From: Pseudomonadota bacterium
GTDB taxonomy: Bacteria > Pseudomonadota > Gammaproteobacteria > Steroidobacterales > Steroidobacteraceae
DNA length: 6,805 bases
Assembly (NCBI GenBank): GCA_021792815.1
Contig: JAJYTX010000153.1
Span: forward strand, 1 to 6,805
Direction of reading: 5' to 3'
The position numbers and the translations under genes were made by a program. Positions 1 through 5,809 of the stretch are shown piece by piece. A model generated the notes under the pieces. It did not search any database, was not told the origin of the DNA, and worked only from the letters and a program-made list of their open reading frames with translations. Each line of letters begins with the position of its first letter. Position 1 is the stretch's first letter.

Positions 1-1708
1 CCCGGCAAGTTCGCCGCGCTGCGGCGCACCAGGAAGCGATTGCTCACTGGATGAGTGCCCGGGGCGAGGGAGCGCTGAACGTGGCGGCGCTGCACGAGTG
101 GCTTATCCGTGAGCACGGCTACGGCGGATCGCTGCGCAGCGTGCAGCGGTTTGTCGCCGAGCAGTACCCGCCGCCGCCGATCCGGGCACGACGGCGGATC
201 GAGACCCCGCCGGGCGCGCAGGCCCAGGTGGACTGGGCACAGTTCCCGGGGCTGATCCTCGGCGGTCGGCCCCAGATGCTGCATGCGTTCCACATGGTGC
301 TCTCGCACTCGCGGCATGACGCGGTGGTGTGGATGATGGCCGAGGATCAGCTGTGCTGGCTGGCCGGGCACAACGGAGCCTTCGAGCGCCTCGGCGGGAT
401 CCCCGCGGTGGTGCGCGTGGACAACACCAAGACCGCTGTCAGCCACGGCGCCGGTCACTGGGGCGAGATCAACGCCACGTACCGCCGCTACGCGCTCACG
501 CTGCGCTTTCACGTCGATCCGTGTGCCCCGTACAGCCCCGAGCACAAGGGCAAGGTCGAGCGTGCGGTGCGCACCCAGCGCTGGGCGCACGATCCGCAGC
601 GGCGCTGCTGGGATAGTCTCGAGGAACTGCAAGCGTTCACCGATGCGGCCGTCGAGCGCTCGGCCCGCCAGCGCCGCTGTCCAGCCACCGGCACCTCAGT
701 CTGGGAGGCCTTCCTGGCCGAGCGGCGCCTCCTGGCGCCACTGCCGATCCTGCCGGTTCCGTTCGACCTGGTGGCCTCCCGCCGGGTCGGACTCGATGGC
801 CTGGTGTCCTTCGAGGGCCGCCAGTACTCGGTGCCCTTCGTGCACGTGCACAGCGAGGTCGAGGTGCGCGGCGGCCCCGGAGTGGTGCAAGTCCTCGCCG
901 GCAACGACATCGTCGCCGAGCATCCGCGACATACGGCCGCGCGCCTAGTGATCGATCCGGCCCATTACGAGGGCACCGGCACCGATCGAGTTCGCCCGCC
1001 GACGCCCTTGGGACGGCTCGGCGCACGCCTGCAGGAGCTCGCCCAGATGCCCGTCGAGCGCCGTCCACTGGACCTCTATGCCGCACTGGCGGAGGTGGCC
1101 CGATGAGCACCAAGCACAAGCTCGATATCGATCAGTCGCGCGAACGGCTGCACGCGTTCGGCCTGGTGCACGCCGCCGAGCGGCTCGAGCCGCTGCTCTC
1201 GGAAGCGGTCAAGGCTGACACCTCACCGCACGCGTTCCTCGACACGCTCCTCGAGGCTGAGTACCAGGAGCGGGAAGCCCGGCGCGTCAAAGCGGCGCTG
1301 CGACTCTCGAGCCTGCCCACCGGACTTACGCTGGCGGATTTCGACTTCGCCTTCCAGCCGGCAATCGAACGATCGCGCATCGAGACACTCGCCACGTGCG
1401 CCTTCATCCGCGCCGCCGAGACGCTACTGATCCAGGGGCCACCGGGGGTCGGCAAGACTCACCTCGCCGTCGCCCTCGGCGTCAAAGCCGTCGAGCACGG
1501 CTTCTCGGCGCAGTTCTACCGCTTCGATGAGCTGAAGGTCGTCCTGAAGGCCGATGCGCATCTGCCGCCAGCACGGCTGCGGCGGCGCAAGTACCTGTCC
1601 ACCGCGCTGCTGATCGTCGATGAGCTCGGCTTTGAGCCGATGACCCGTGAGGAAGCGAGCCTGTTCTTCCGGCTCGTCACCTACCGCTACGGCCGCGGCT
1701 CGCTCCTG
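1..1708 (+). mobile_element. IS21-family element A, partial: left end outside window, right end lost
   Basis: This is the remnant of an IS21-family insertion sequence, recognised from the typical istA-istB pair in one direction with overlapping stop and start codons. The left end and the first part of istA lie before the window. The right end is missing, because the sequence switches at 1709 to the terminal repeat of element B in the middle of istB. The proteins of element A differ clearly from those of element B, for example in the Walker A motif (GPPGVGKT against GATGSGKT), so the two are different IS21 members and not two copies of one. The lost part includes about the last 50 IstB codons and the right terminal repeats. 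Confidence 0.88.
3..1106 (+). CDS. istA: IS21-family transposase IstA, 5'-partial (element A)
   Basis: This is a DDE-type transposase that would cut and join the element's ends together with IstB. The frame is open from the window edge; the first internal ATG is at 51, but the true start lies upstream, since IstA proteins are usually about 400-520 residues and about 367 are present. Counting from the ATG at 51, residues 10-40 look like the second DNA-binding helical region. The RNase H-like core carries the acidic triad at D61 (motif VDWAQFPG), D124 (VRVDNTK) and E170 (SPEHKGKVERAV), followed by the beta-rich C-terminal domain with the IS21-typical stretch FEGRQYSVP. All three catalytic acids are present, so the visible part appears intact. 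The stop codon overlaps the istB start as ATGA at 1103-1106, which suggests translational coupling. Confidence 0.93.
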   Translation, partial: RQVRRAAAHQEAIAHWMSARGEGALNVAALHEWLIREHGYGGSLRSVQRFVAEQYPPPPIRARRRIETPPGAQAQVDWAQFPGLILGGRPQMLHAFHMVLSHSRHDAVVWMMAEDQLCWLAGHNGAFERLGGIPAVVRVDNTKTAVSHGAGHWGEINATYRRYALTLRFHVDPCAPYSPEHKGKVERAVRTQRWAHDPQRRCWDSLEELQAFTDAAVERSARQRRCPATGTSVWEAFLAERRLLAPLPILPVPFDLVASRRVGLDGLVSFEGRQYSVPFVHVHSEVEVRGGPGVVQVLAGNDIVAEHPRHTAARLVIDPAHYEGTGTDRVRPPTPLGRLGARLQELAQMPVERRPLDLYAALAEVAR

Positions 1709-1753
1709 TGCGTATTCCACGCGATGGTGAACAGGGTTTCCACGGGATCGTGA
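1103..1753 (+). pseudogene. istB: IS21-family helper ATPase IstB, truncated by element B insertion
   Basis: IstB is the AAA+ ATPase that helps IstA choose and capture the target. The N-terminal helical region spans roughly residues 1-100. Walker A is GPPGVGKT at 112-119 and Walker B is LLIVDE at 169-174. Native IstB sequence runs to L202 (codon 1706-1708). At 1709 the frame enters the terminal repeat of element B, adds 14 foreign residues (CVFHAMVNRVSTGS) and stops at 1751-1753 in the second repeat unit. A normal IstB runs about 250 residues and would continue here with the sensor strand and the conserved ILDRLLH-like C-terminal part. None of that is found downstream of element B. The 216-residue product keeps the nucleotide-binding motifs but lacks the end of the AAA+ fold, so it is probably inactive. 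Confidence 0.9.
1709..1733 (+). repeat. Left terminal inverted repeat of element B
   Basis: The outer 10 bases TGCGTATTCC match the right tip exactly in inverted orientation. The following part ends in GATGGTGAACA, a variant of the core found throughout the element's ends. It lies directly after codon 202 of element A's istB. Confidence 0.88.
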
Positions 1754-1860
1754 ACACGGATTCCACGGCAACGTGAACAGCGTTCCACGGGATCGTGAAC
1801 ACTTTGGCGCCGTCCGTGGCGCGGTGTTCACGATCGCGGATTGGCGTTCACGATCGTGGC
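1715..1860. repeat. Subterminal repeat array, left end of element B (four direct plus two inverted copies)
   Basis: Four direct copies of a 19-bp unit with consensus TTCCACGGGATCGTGAACA lie at 1715-1733, 1738-1756, 1761-1779 and 1783-1801, spaced 22-23 bp start to start. Two copies in the opposite direction follow at about 1825-1842 and 1844-1860, sharing the core GATCGTGAAC. IS21 elements are known for multiple terminal repeats that bind IstA, so these are most likely transposase sites. A spacing of about two helical turns would put the bound proteins on one face of the DNA. The last copies lie 80-115 bp before the istA start, so IstA binding could also affect its own expression; that is inference. 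Confidence 0.8.
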
Positions 1861-1939
1861 GGAGGGAGCCGGCGGCTGGAGATTGATCGGCGGGTCGACC
1901 GCGTAGCCTTCGGGGTTTTGTCCCGGGGGAGCGAGGTCG

Positions 1940-3487
1940 ATGCCGAACGAGAGGGTCTCCATGTCGAAGTTGAAGCAGCTGATCGCCTTGCAGGCGAGCA
2001 ACCTGAGCGTACGGGCGATGGCCCGGGCGCTCGGGCTCTCGGTGGGGGTGGTCTCGAAGTACTTGCGGGCGGTGCGCGCGGCGGGGATCGGCCCCACCGA
2101 GGCCGAGACACTGCCGGAGAACGAGCTCGAGGAGCGGGTATTTGGCCCGGCGCCGCCGGGCAAGCCGCCGAAGCTCGTGCCGCCGGACTACGCCTGGGTG
2201 CACACCGAGCTCAAGCGCCATCGCCATGTGACGCTGCAGCTGCTCTGGGAGGAGTACGTCGAGCGGCACGGGGACGCCGCCTACCGGCGCAGCGCCTTCT
2301 GCGAGGGCTACCGGCGCTGGGAGCGGCGGCTGAAGCGCTCGATGCGCCAGCGGCACTTCGCCGGCGAGAAGCTCTTCGTCGATTACGCCGGCCGCACGGT
2401 GCCGATCTACGGCGCCCACGGCGAGGAGTCCTTCCGCGCGCAGCTGTTCATCAGCGCGCTCGGAGCGAGCGGCTACGCGTACGCGGAGGCGACCCGCACC
2501 CAGACGCTGCCCGACTGGCTGGCGAGCCACGTGCGCGCTCTGGAGTTCTATGGGGCGGCGCCGACGATCATCGTGCCGGACAACCCCAAGGTCGGCGTCA
2601 CACGCGCCGATCGGTACGAGCCGCAGCTGCAGCGCTCGTACGAGGAGCTTGCCGCCCACTACGGGGCGGTAATCATCCCGGCGAGGCCGTATCGCCCGAA
2701 GGATAAAAGCCGCGCCGAGCTGAGCGTGCTCCTGGTGTACCGGTGGATCCTCGCGCGGCTGCGCCACCAGCGCTTCTTCAGCCTCGATGAGCTCAACGCC
2801 GCGATCCGGCTGCTGCTCACCGAGCTCAACGATCGGCCCTACCAGCGCCTGCCGGGCTGCCGGCGCAGCGTCTTTGATGCGCTCGACCGGCCGGCAATGC
2901 GTGCCTTGCCGGCGGCTCCCTACACGTACTCCGAGTGGCGCGAGCGCATGGTCGCCTTCGACTACCACGTAGACGTCGAGCAGCACTATTACAGCGTCCC
3001 GCACGCCCTGGTCGGCCACTCGGTGTGGGCGCGCTATACCGCGGCCACGGTGGAGATCTTCTTCCGCGGCCAGCGCATCGCCACTCACGTCCGCTCGTAC
3101 CAGCGCGGCGCTCACACCACGGTCCCGGAACACATGCCGAAGGCGCACCGCGCGCACGCGGAGTGGTCGCCCCGGCGCCTGATCCAGTGGGGCGAGTCGA
3201 TCGGCGCGAGCGCCGGCGCCGTCGTCGAGCATCTGCTGCGCTCCAAGCCCCACCCCGAGCAGGGCTACCGCACCTGCCTGGGGCTGCTCGCTCTTGCCCG
3301 GCAATACAGCGAGCCGCGCTTCGAGGCCGCATGTCGCCTCGCGATGCACCTCGGCAGCCCGACCCGCAAGAGCGTCAAGTCGATCCTCGAGAGCGGACGG
3401 GATCTGCGTCCGGCGAGCGCGACCGAGCCGCTGGCCCTCGAACTCCCGGCCCACGGCAACGTGCGCGGTCCGGGCTATTACCACTGA
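1940..3487 (+). CDS. istA: IS21-family transposase IstA, full length (element B)
   Basis: This 515-residue DDE transposase catalyses strand cleavage and joining for element B. The start at 1940 fits because related IstA proteins begin MP-x-x-R-x-SM, as here (MPNERVSM), and a purine-rich stretch (GGGGGAGCGAGG) lies just upstream; an ATG at 1961 is the alternative. An N-terminal helix-turn-helix covers about residues 20-45 (NLSVRAMARALGLSVGVVSKYL). The catalytic core has D148 (LFVDYAGRTVPI), D214 (IIVPDNPKVGV) and E260 (KDKSRAELSV, then the family-typical RWILARLR). The C-terminal region includes the beta-strand segment EQHYYSVPHALVG, typical of the family. Length and triad are normal, with no frameshift seen, so it is probably active. 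The istB start follows 18-24 nt after the stop, so the two are likely co-transcribed. Confidence 0.95.
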   Translation: MPNERVSMSKLKQLIALQASNLSVRAMARALGLSVGVVSKYLRAVRAAGIGPTEAETLPENELEERVFGPAPPGKPPKLVPPDYAWVHTELKRHRHVTLQLLWEEYVERHGDAAYRRSAFCEGYRRWERRLKRSMRQRHFAGEKLFVDYAGRTVPIYGAHGEESFRAQLFISALGASGYAYAEATRTQTLPDWLASHVRALEFYGAAPTIIVPDNPKVGVTRADRYEPQLQRSYEELAAHYGAVIIPARPYRPKDKSRAELSVLLVYRWILARLRHQRFFSLDELNAAIRLLLTELNDRPYQRLPGCRRSVFDALDRPAMRALPAAPYTYSEWRERMVAFDYHVDVEQHYYSVPHALVGHSVWARYTAATVEIFFRGQRIATHVRSYQRGAHTTVPEHMPKAHRAHAEWSPRRLIQWGESIGASAGAVVEHLLRSKPHPEQGYRTCLGLLALARQYSEPRFEAACRLAMHLGSPTRKSVKSILESGRDLRPASATEPLALELPAHGNVRGPGYYH

Positions 3488-3511
3488 TCCACCACCACGG
3501 AGACGATGACG

Positions 3512-4288
3512 ATGCTGACGAACCCAACCATCGAGACCCTCAAGACCCTGAAGCTGTACGGGCTGCTCGAAGCCCTGGAAGAGCAGCAGCAGACCCCCAC
3601 CGTACAGAGCCTGTCCTTCGAGGAGCGGATCGCCATGCTCATCGACCGTGAGCGGCTCTACCGCGACAACCAGCGCCGCACGCGCCTGCTGCGCGGCGCG
3701 CGCCTGAAGGTCGCGCAGGCCTCCATCGAGGACATCAACTACAAGGCCGCCCGCGGTCTCGACAAGCGCCAGATCGCCCAGCTCGCCACCGGGGAGTGGA
3801 TCCGCCGCGCGCAGAACCTGCTCATCACCGGGGCGACCGGCTCGGGCAAGACGTGGATCGCCTGCGCGCTCGCGCAGCAGACCTGCCGCCAGGGCCACTC
3901 GGTGCTCTACTGGCGGATGCCGCGTCTCGTCGAAGAGCTGCGCATCGCGCACGGCGACGGCAGTTACATCAAGTTCCTCAAGAGCCTCTCCAAAGCCGCC
4001 CTCATCGTGCTGGACGACTGGGGCCTCTCGGCGCTCTCGACGCAGGACCGGGCGGATCTGCTGGAAATCCTCGACGATCGGATCGATACCGGCTCGACGC
4101 TCATCGCGAGCCAGCTGCCGGTCGACACCTGGCACGCCTACCTCGGGGAGCCCACGCTCGCCGACGCCATCCTCGACCGTCTCGTCCACCAGAGCCATCG
4201 CATCGACCTGAAGCTACCGGGCGAGTCGATGCGCAAGAACCGAGGGACCGCAGATGCCGGAGCTTCTCCCCGGCCGGACGGCCGGTGA
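3512..4288 (+). CDS. istB: IS21-family helper ATPase IstB, full length (element B)
   Basis: This AAA+ ATPase is the transposition partner of element B's IstA; the family assembles on target DNA and activates the transposase. I chose the ATG at 3512 because the protein then begins MLTNPTIE, matching the usual IstB N-terminus, and GGAG at 3499-3502 sits nine bases upstream. An in-frame ATG at 3506 would add two residues and leave only three bases. From 3512 the protein has 258 residues. Walker A is GATGSGKT at about 107-114, Walker B is LIVLDD at about 164-169, the sensor strand is TLIASQLP, and the C-terminal ILDRLVHQSHRI segment is the region missing from element A's IstB. The last 10-15 residues (ADAGASPRPDGR) look poorly conserved and overlap a GC-rich hairpin. 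Confidence 0.95.
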   Translation: MLTNPTIETLKTLKLYGLLEALEEQQQTPTVQSLSFEERIAMLIDRERLYRDNQRRTRLLRGARLKVAQASIEDINYKAARGLDKRQIAQLATGEWIRRAQNLLITGATGSGKTWIACALAQQTCRQGHSVLYWRMPRLVEELRIAHGDGSYIKFLKSLSKAALIVLDDWGLSALSTQDRADLLEILDDRIDTGSTLIASQLPVDTWHAYLGEPTLADAILDRLVHQSHRIDLKLPGESMRKNRGTADAGASPRPDGR

Positions 4289-4304
4289 GACCGCGCTGCG
4301 GTCT
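4270..4304 (+). terminator. Tandem GC-rich hairpins at the end of istB (weak terminator candidate)
   Basis: Two perfect hairpins follow each other. The first pairs CCGGCC (4270-4275) with GGCCGG (4280-4285) around GGAC. The second pairs AGACCGC (4288-4294) with GCGGTCT (4298-4304) around GCT. The istB stop codon lies at their junction. No run of T follows, so a classic Rho-independent terminator is not supported. The structure may still slow transcription or protect the mRNA end. Confidence 0.35.
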
Positions 4305-4362
4305 TCGCCGCTGAGCGAGAGAGAAACCAAGAGCCCGTCACCGACGCCGCCACGGCCTTCGG

Positions 4363-4465
4363 CTTGACGGATCGTGAACACCTGACGTAGAAACTGATCT
4401 CCAGCTTCCGGCTCCCACGCACTGTTCACCATCGCGTGGATTTACTGTTCACGATCGCCGGAATA
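4363..4465. repeat. Subterminal repeats, right end of element B (one forward, two inverted copies)
   Basis: The right end carries the repeat core GATCGTGAACA once in the plus direction (4363-4380) and twice inverted (about 4423-4441 and 4446-4465). The two inverted copies are 23 bp apart, the same period as on the left. The inner copy at 4423-4441 matches the outermost left copy at 18 of 19 positions, including the unusual GATGGTGAACA core. The outermost right copy has the common GATCGTGAACA core. These are presumed IstA binding sites. Confidence 0.78.
4364..4393 (+). promoter_or_regulatory. Possible outward-facing promoter at the right end of element B
   Basis: TTGACG at 4364-4369 matches five of six bases of a sigma-70 -35 box. 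TAGAAA at 4388-4393 matches four of six of a -10 box, with an 18-bp spacer. It points out of element B toward the orphan gene end and the membrane protein gene, and it overlaps one transposase-type repeat, so IstA binding could block it. Such matches also arise by chance. Confidence 0.25.
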
Positions 4466-4469
4466 CGCA
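4446..4469 (-). repeat. Right terminal inverted repeat of element B
   Basis: Read on the minus strand it begins TGCGTATTCC and ends GATCGTGAACA, matching the left terminal repeat with one gap and two mismatches inside. It fixes the right boundary of element B at 4469. Confidence 0.88.
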
Positions 4470-4470
4470 G

Positions 4471-4632
4471 CTGCCGACCGGTGCGACGCTGCTCATGCTC
4501 AACGACCGCTGTGCGATCGTGTTTGCGCCGTTTCCCATCGTTGGCTGCCTGCTCGGCAGGGTCAACACCAAGGGTGACCTCTTCAGGCACATGAACGATG
4601 CGCGGGACCAGGGGACGGGCTCGCTGCCGTAG
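4471..4632 (+). pseudogene. 3' remnant of an unidentified gene, cut by element B
   Basis: The frame starting at 4471 gives 53 codons ending in TAG at 4630-4632. G/C at codon positions 1, 2 and 3 is roughly 60, 45 and 85 percent, the pattern of a real high-GC coding region read in this direction. The peptide (including LLMLNDRCAIVFAPFP, then a glycine-rich turn and NTKGDLFRHMND) has a balanced composition unlike antisense shadow translations. I do not recognise the family. The open frame continues into the tip of element B, with a stop at 4375-4377 and no ATG before 4495, so it appears to have lost its 5' part. It is not the missing C-terminus of element A's IstB, which would show the ILDRLLH-like motif. 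A short independent gene of 45 codons from the ATG at 4495 is possible but has no clear ribosome binding site. Confidence 0.5.
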
Positions 4633-4992
4633 CGCGACCTGACTCGAGCGCCTCCAGGTTCGCACAGACCCGGCTGATCCGGCATTCCCCGCGCGCCGGC
4701 GGTGAGCGAATCGTTGCGAGGACCCGCCCAACTCGGGGCTGCGCCCGGCGTCCTCAAGGCGCTCCCCGCTGTGGCGGTGCGAGTCTGACAGGCCCGGTAC
4801 CCCGGAATCAGCGGACACGGCGCGCGGGGAATACGGGTGACGCCGCGGAGCGACGGCGATGAGCCCTGACCGGGCCGGCGCTGCGGTCCAGGAGGCAGGA
4901 GCGCGGCGCATGGGGCAGGTTGCGCGACAAACGTGTCCGGAAGGCGCACACTAACGGGGCATTTCCGCGGCACATCACCGGAGAGCAGGGCG
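4633..4992. other. 360-bp stretch without a convincing gene; contains a long-range inverted repeat
   Basis: Open frames cross this stretch on both strands, but they are arginine-, proline- and serine-rich and look like chance frames of GC-rich DNA. It contains a perfect 15-bp inverted repeat (4684-4698 and 4818-4832) and a smaller stem, GAGGAC at 4718-4723 with GTCCTC at 4750-4755. The last part, 4920-4992, must contain the leader of the membrane protein gene. I see no strong sigma-70 promoter in it. Confidence 0.5.
4684..4832. repeat. Perfect 15-bp inverted repeat with 119-bp spacer
   Basis: ATTCCCCGCGCGCCG at 4684-4698 is the exact reverse complement of the 15 bases at 4818-4832. The whole unit is 149 bp, the size range of miniature non-autonomous elements or of REP-like structures. 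I see no clear target duplication outside the arms, and the arms do not resemble the ends of element B. Fifteen exact pairs over this distance are unlikely by chance even in GC-rich DNA, although the low-complexity CGCGCG core raises the background. Confidence 0.5.
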
Positions 4993-5778
4993 ATGCGCAT
5001 CGTCAGCGTGGGACATGCGGTCTTCGCGGCGACTCTGATCGCGCTCGGCGTCACGAGTCTGATCACCGGCGAATTCGCCGCGATATGGCAGCCGGTGCCG
5101 CAGGGCATCGCGGGGCGCGAGGCGCTCATTTATCTTTGCGCGTTCGTTTCCCTGGCCTGCGGAATCGGCGTGCTCTGGAAGCCTGGCGCGGACACCGCCG
5201 CCCGCGTGCTGTTCGTCTATCTGCTGCTCTGGATGCTGTTGTTCAAGCTGCCCTATATCCTGCGCGCGCCGGGGATTGAGGTGAACTATCAGAGCTGCGG
5301 GGAGACTGCGGTCCTGGTGGCGGGTGCCTGGGTTTTGTACGCCGGATGCGCCGGCGGCTGGGACCGGCGGTGGCTCCGGTTCGCCGTCGCGGACCGGGGC
5401 ATCCGTCTCGCGAGGGTGCTGTACGCCCTCGCCTTGATCGCCTTCGGGCTATCTCATTTCGCCTACGTCAACCTGACTGCGCCGCTCGTGCCTCGTTGGC
5501 TGCCCGCGCACGCCGCCTGGGCCTATCTCACCGGCAGCGCCTATCTGGCGGCAGCGGTGGCGGTGCTGGCCGGTCTGTGGGCCCGGCTGGCCGCGGCGCT
5601 GTCGGCGTTGCAGATGGGCCTGTTCACAGTGCTGGTGTGGGTGCCGGCCGTTGCCTGGGGCCCTGCGAGTGCCAGCCAGCGGGCCGAGCTCGTCGTCTCG
5701 TGGGCGCTGACGGCTGCCGCCTGGGTCGTGGCGGATTCCTACCGCGATACGCCCTGGCTTGCCCTGGGCAAGCGCTAG
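4993..5778 (+). CDS. DoxX-like integral membrane protein with two similar four-helix halves
   Basis: The product is a 261-residue inner-membrane protein. I chose the ATG at 4993 (MRIVSVGHAVFAATL) because GGAGAG at 4980-4985 sits seven bases upstream and the hydrophobic sequence begins at once. An in-frame ATG at 4933 would add 20 polar residues with no good ribosome binding site. Eight hydrophobic segments are visible at about 5-24, 44-61, 68-90, 103-118, 136-155, 175-193, 195-217 and 229-247. The two halves line up helix by helix: IALGVTSLITGEFAAIW with IAFGLSHFAYVNLTAP, and the GETAVLVAGAWVL-type last helix with AELVVSWALTAAAWVV. A polar linker (GGWDRRWLRFAVADRG) joins them. This fits a duplicated DoxX-like fold. 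DoxX relatives are tied to quinone and redox or oxidative-stress functions, but no catalytic residues can be named, so the function is open. It converges with the methyltransferase gene, with a 31-bp gap. Confidence 0.85.
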   Translation: MRIVSVGHAVFAATLIALGVTSLITGEFAAIWQPVPQGIAGREALIYLCAFVSLACGIGVLWKPGADTAARVLFVYLLLWMLLFKLPYILRAPGIEVNYQSCGETAVLVAGAWVLYAGCAGGWDRRWLRFAVADRGIRLARVLYALALIAFGLSHFAYVNLTAPLVPRWLPAHAAWAYLTGSAYLAAAVAVLAGLWARLAAALSALQMGLFTVLVWVPAVAWGPASASQRAELVVSWALTAAAWVVADSYRDTPWLALGKR

Positions 5779-5787
5779 GCCGACCGA

Positions 5788-5800
5788 CCGCCTGTGGCGG
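5788..5800. terminator. Short hairpin between convergent genes (weak terminator candidate)
   Basis: CCGCC and GGCGG pair around TGT within the 31-bp gap between the two convergent stop codons. The five-pair stem is strong but short, and no T-run follows on either strand. It is the only structure seen in the gap that could end transcription from either side. Confidence 0.22.
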
Positions 5801-5809
5801 CCGATCCGC

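Larger units (their letters stand above)
1709..4469 (+). mobile_element. IS21-family element B, apparently complete (2761 bp)
   Basis: The left tip begins TGCGTATTCC at 1709 and the right tip ends GGAATACGCA at 4469, its exact reverse complement. The match continues inward for about 25 bp with a one-base gap (1709-1733 against 4446-4469), and the outermost bases are TG and CA. Between the tips lie full istA and istB genes plus subterminal repeats of the type IS21 elements use for transposase binding. The length is slightly above the usual 2-2.5 kb because the non-coding ends are long (about 230 bp left, 180 bp right). IS21 elements normally make 4-8 bp target duplications. Here the eight bases before the left tip (CGCTCCTG) and after the right tip (GCTGCCGA) do not match, so one flank was probably changed after insertion. 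Confidence 0.92.

Noticed and set aside
1715..1801. Four evenly spaced repeats resembling a small CRISPR array
   Set aside because: The repeats are 19 bp with gaps of only 3-4 bp, vary in sequence, recur inverted at both IS ends and have no cas genes nearby. They are IS terminal repeats.
1795..2706. A 303-codon plus-strand frame overlapping the start of istA in element B
   Set aside because: Its translation is mostly Arg, Ala and Gly repeats, typical of an out-of-phase shadow of istA, and it starts inside the repeat array.
1424..4198. A 924-codon open frame on the minus strand running antisense through most of element B and into element A
   Set aside because: It lies opposite two certain genes with catalytic motifs. 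Its product is rich in Arg, Val, Leu, Glu and Asp with no recognisable domain, as expected from reading high-GC3 genes backwards, and it crosses the IS boundary.
4470..4700. Search for the missing IstB tail or right end of element A after element B
   Set aside because: No frame gives the expected ILDRLLH-like motif, and no repeats like IS21 ends of another type are visible there.
4933..4992. Upstream in-frame ATG adding 20 residues to the membrane protein
   Set aside because: The added residues are polar, with no matching ribosome binding site, while GGAGAG sits at proper distance from the ATG at 4993.
4449..5129. Minus-strand open frames of 226 and 161 codons over the non-coding stretch
   Set aside because: Their composition is low-complexity Pro, Arg, Ser and Ala, they overlap the IS tip and the start of the membrane protein, and codon periodicity at 4471-4632 favours the plus strand.
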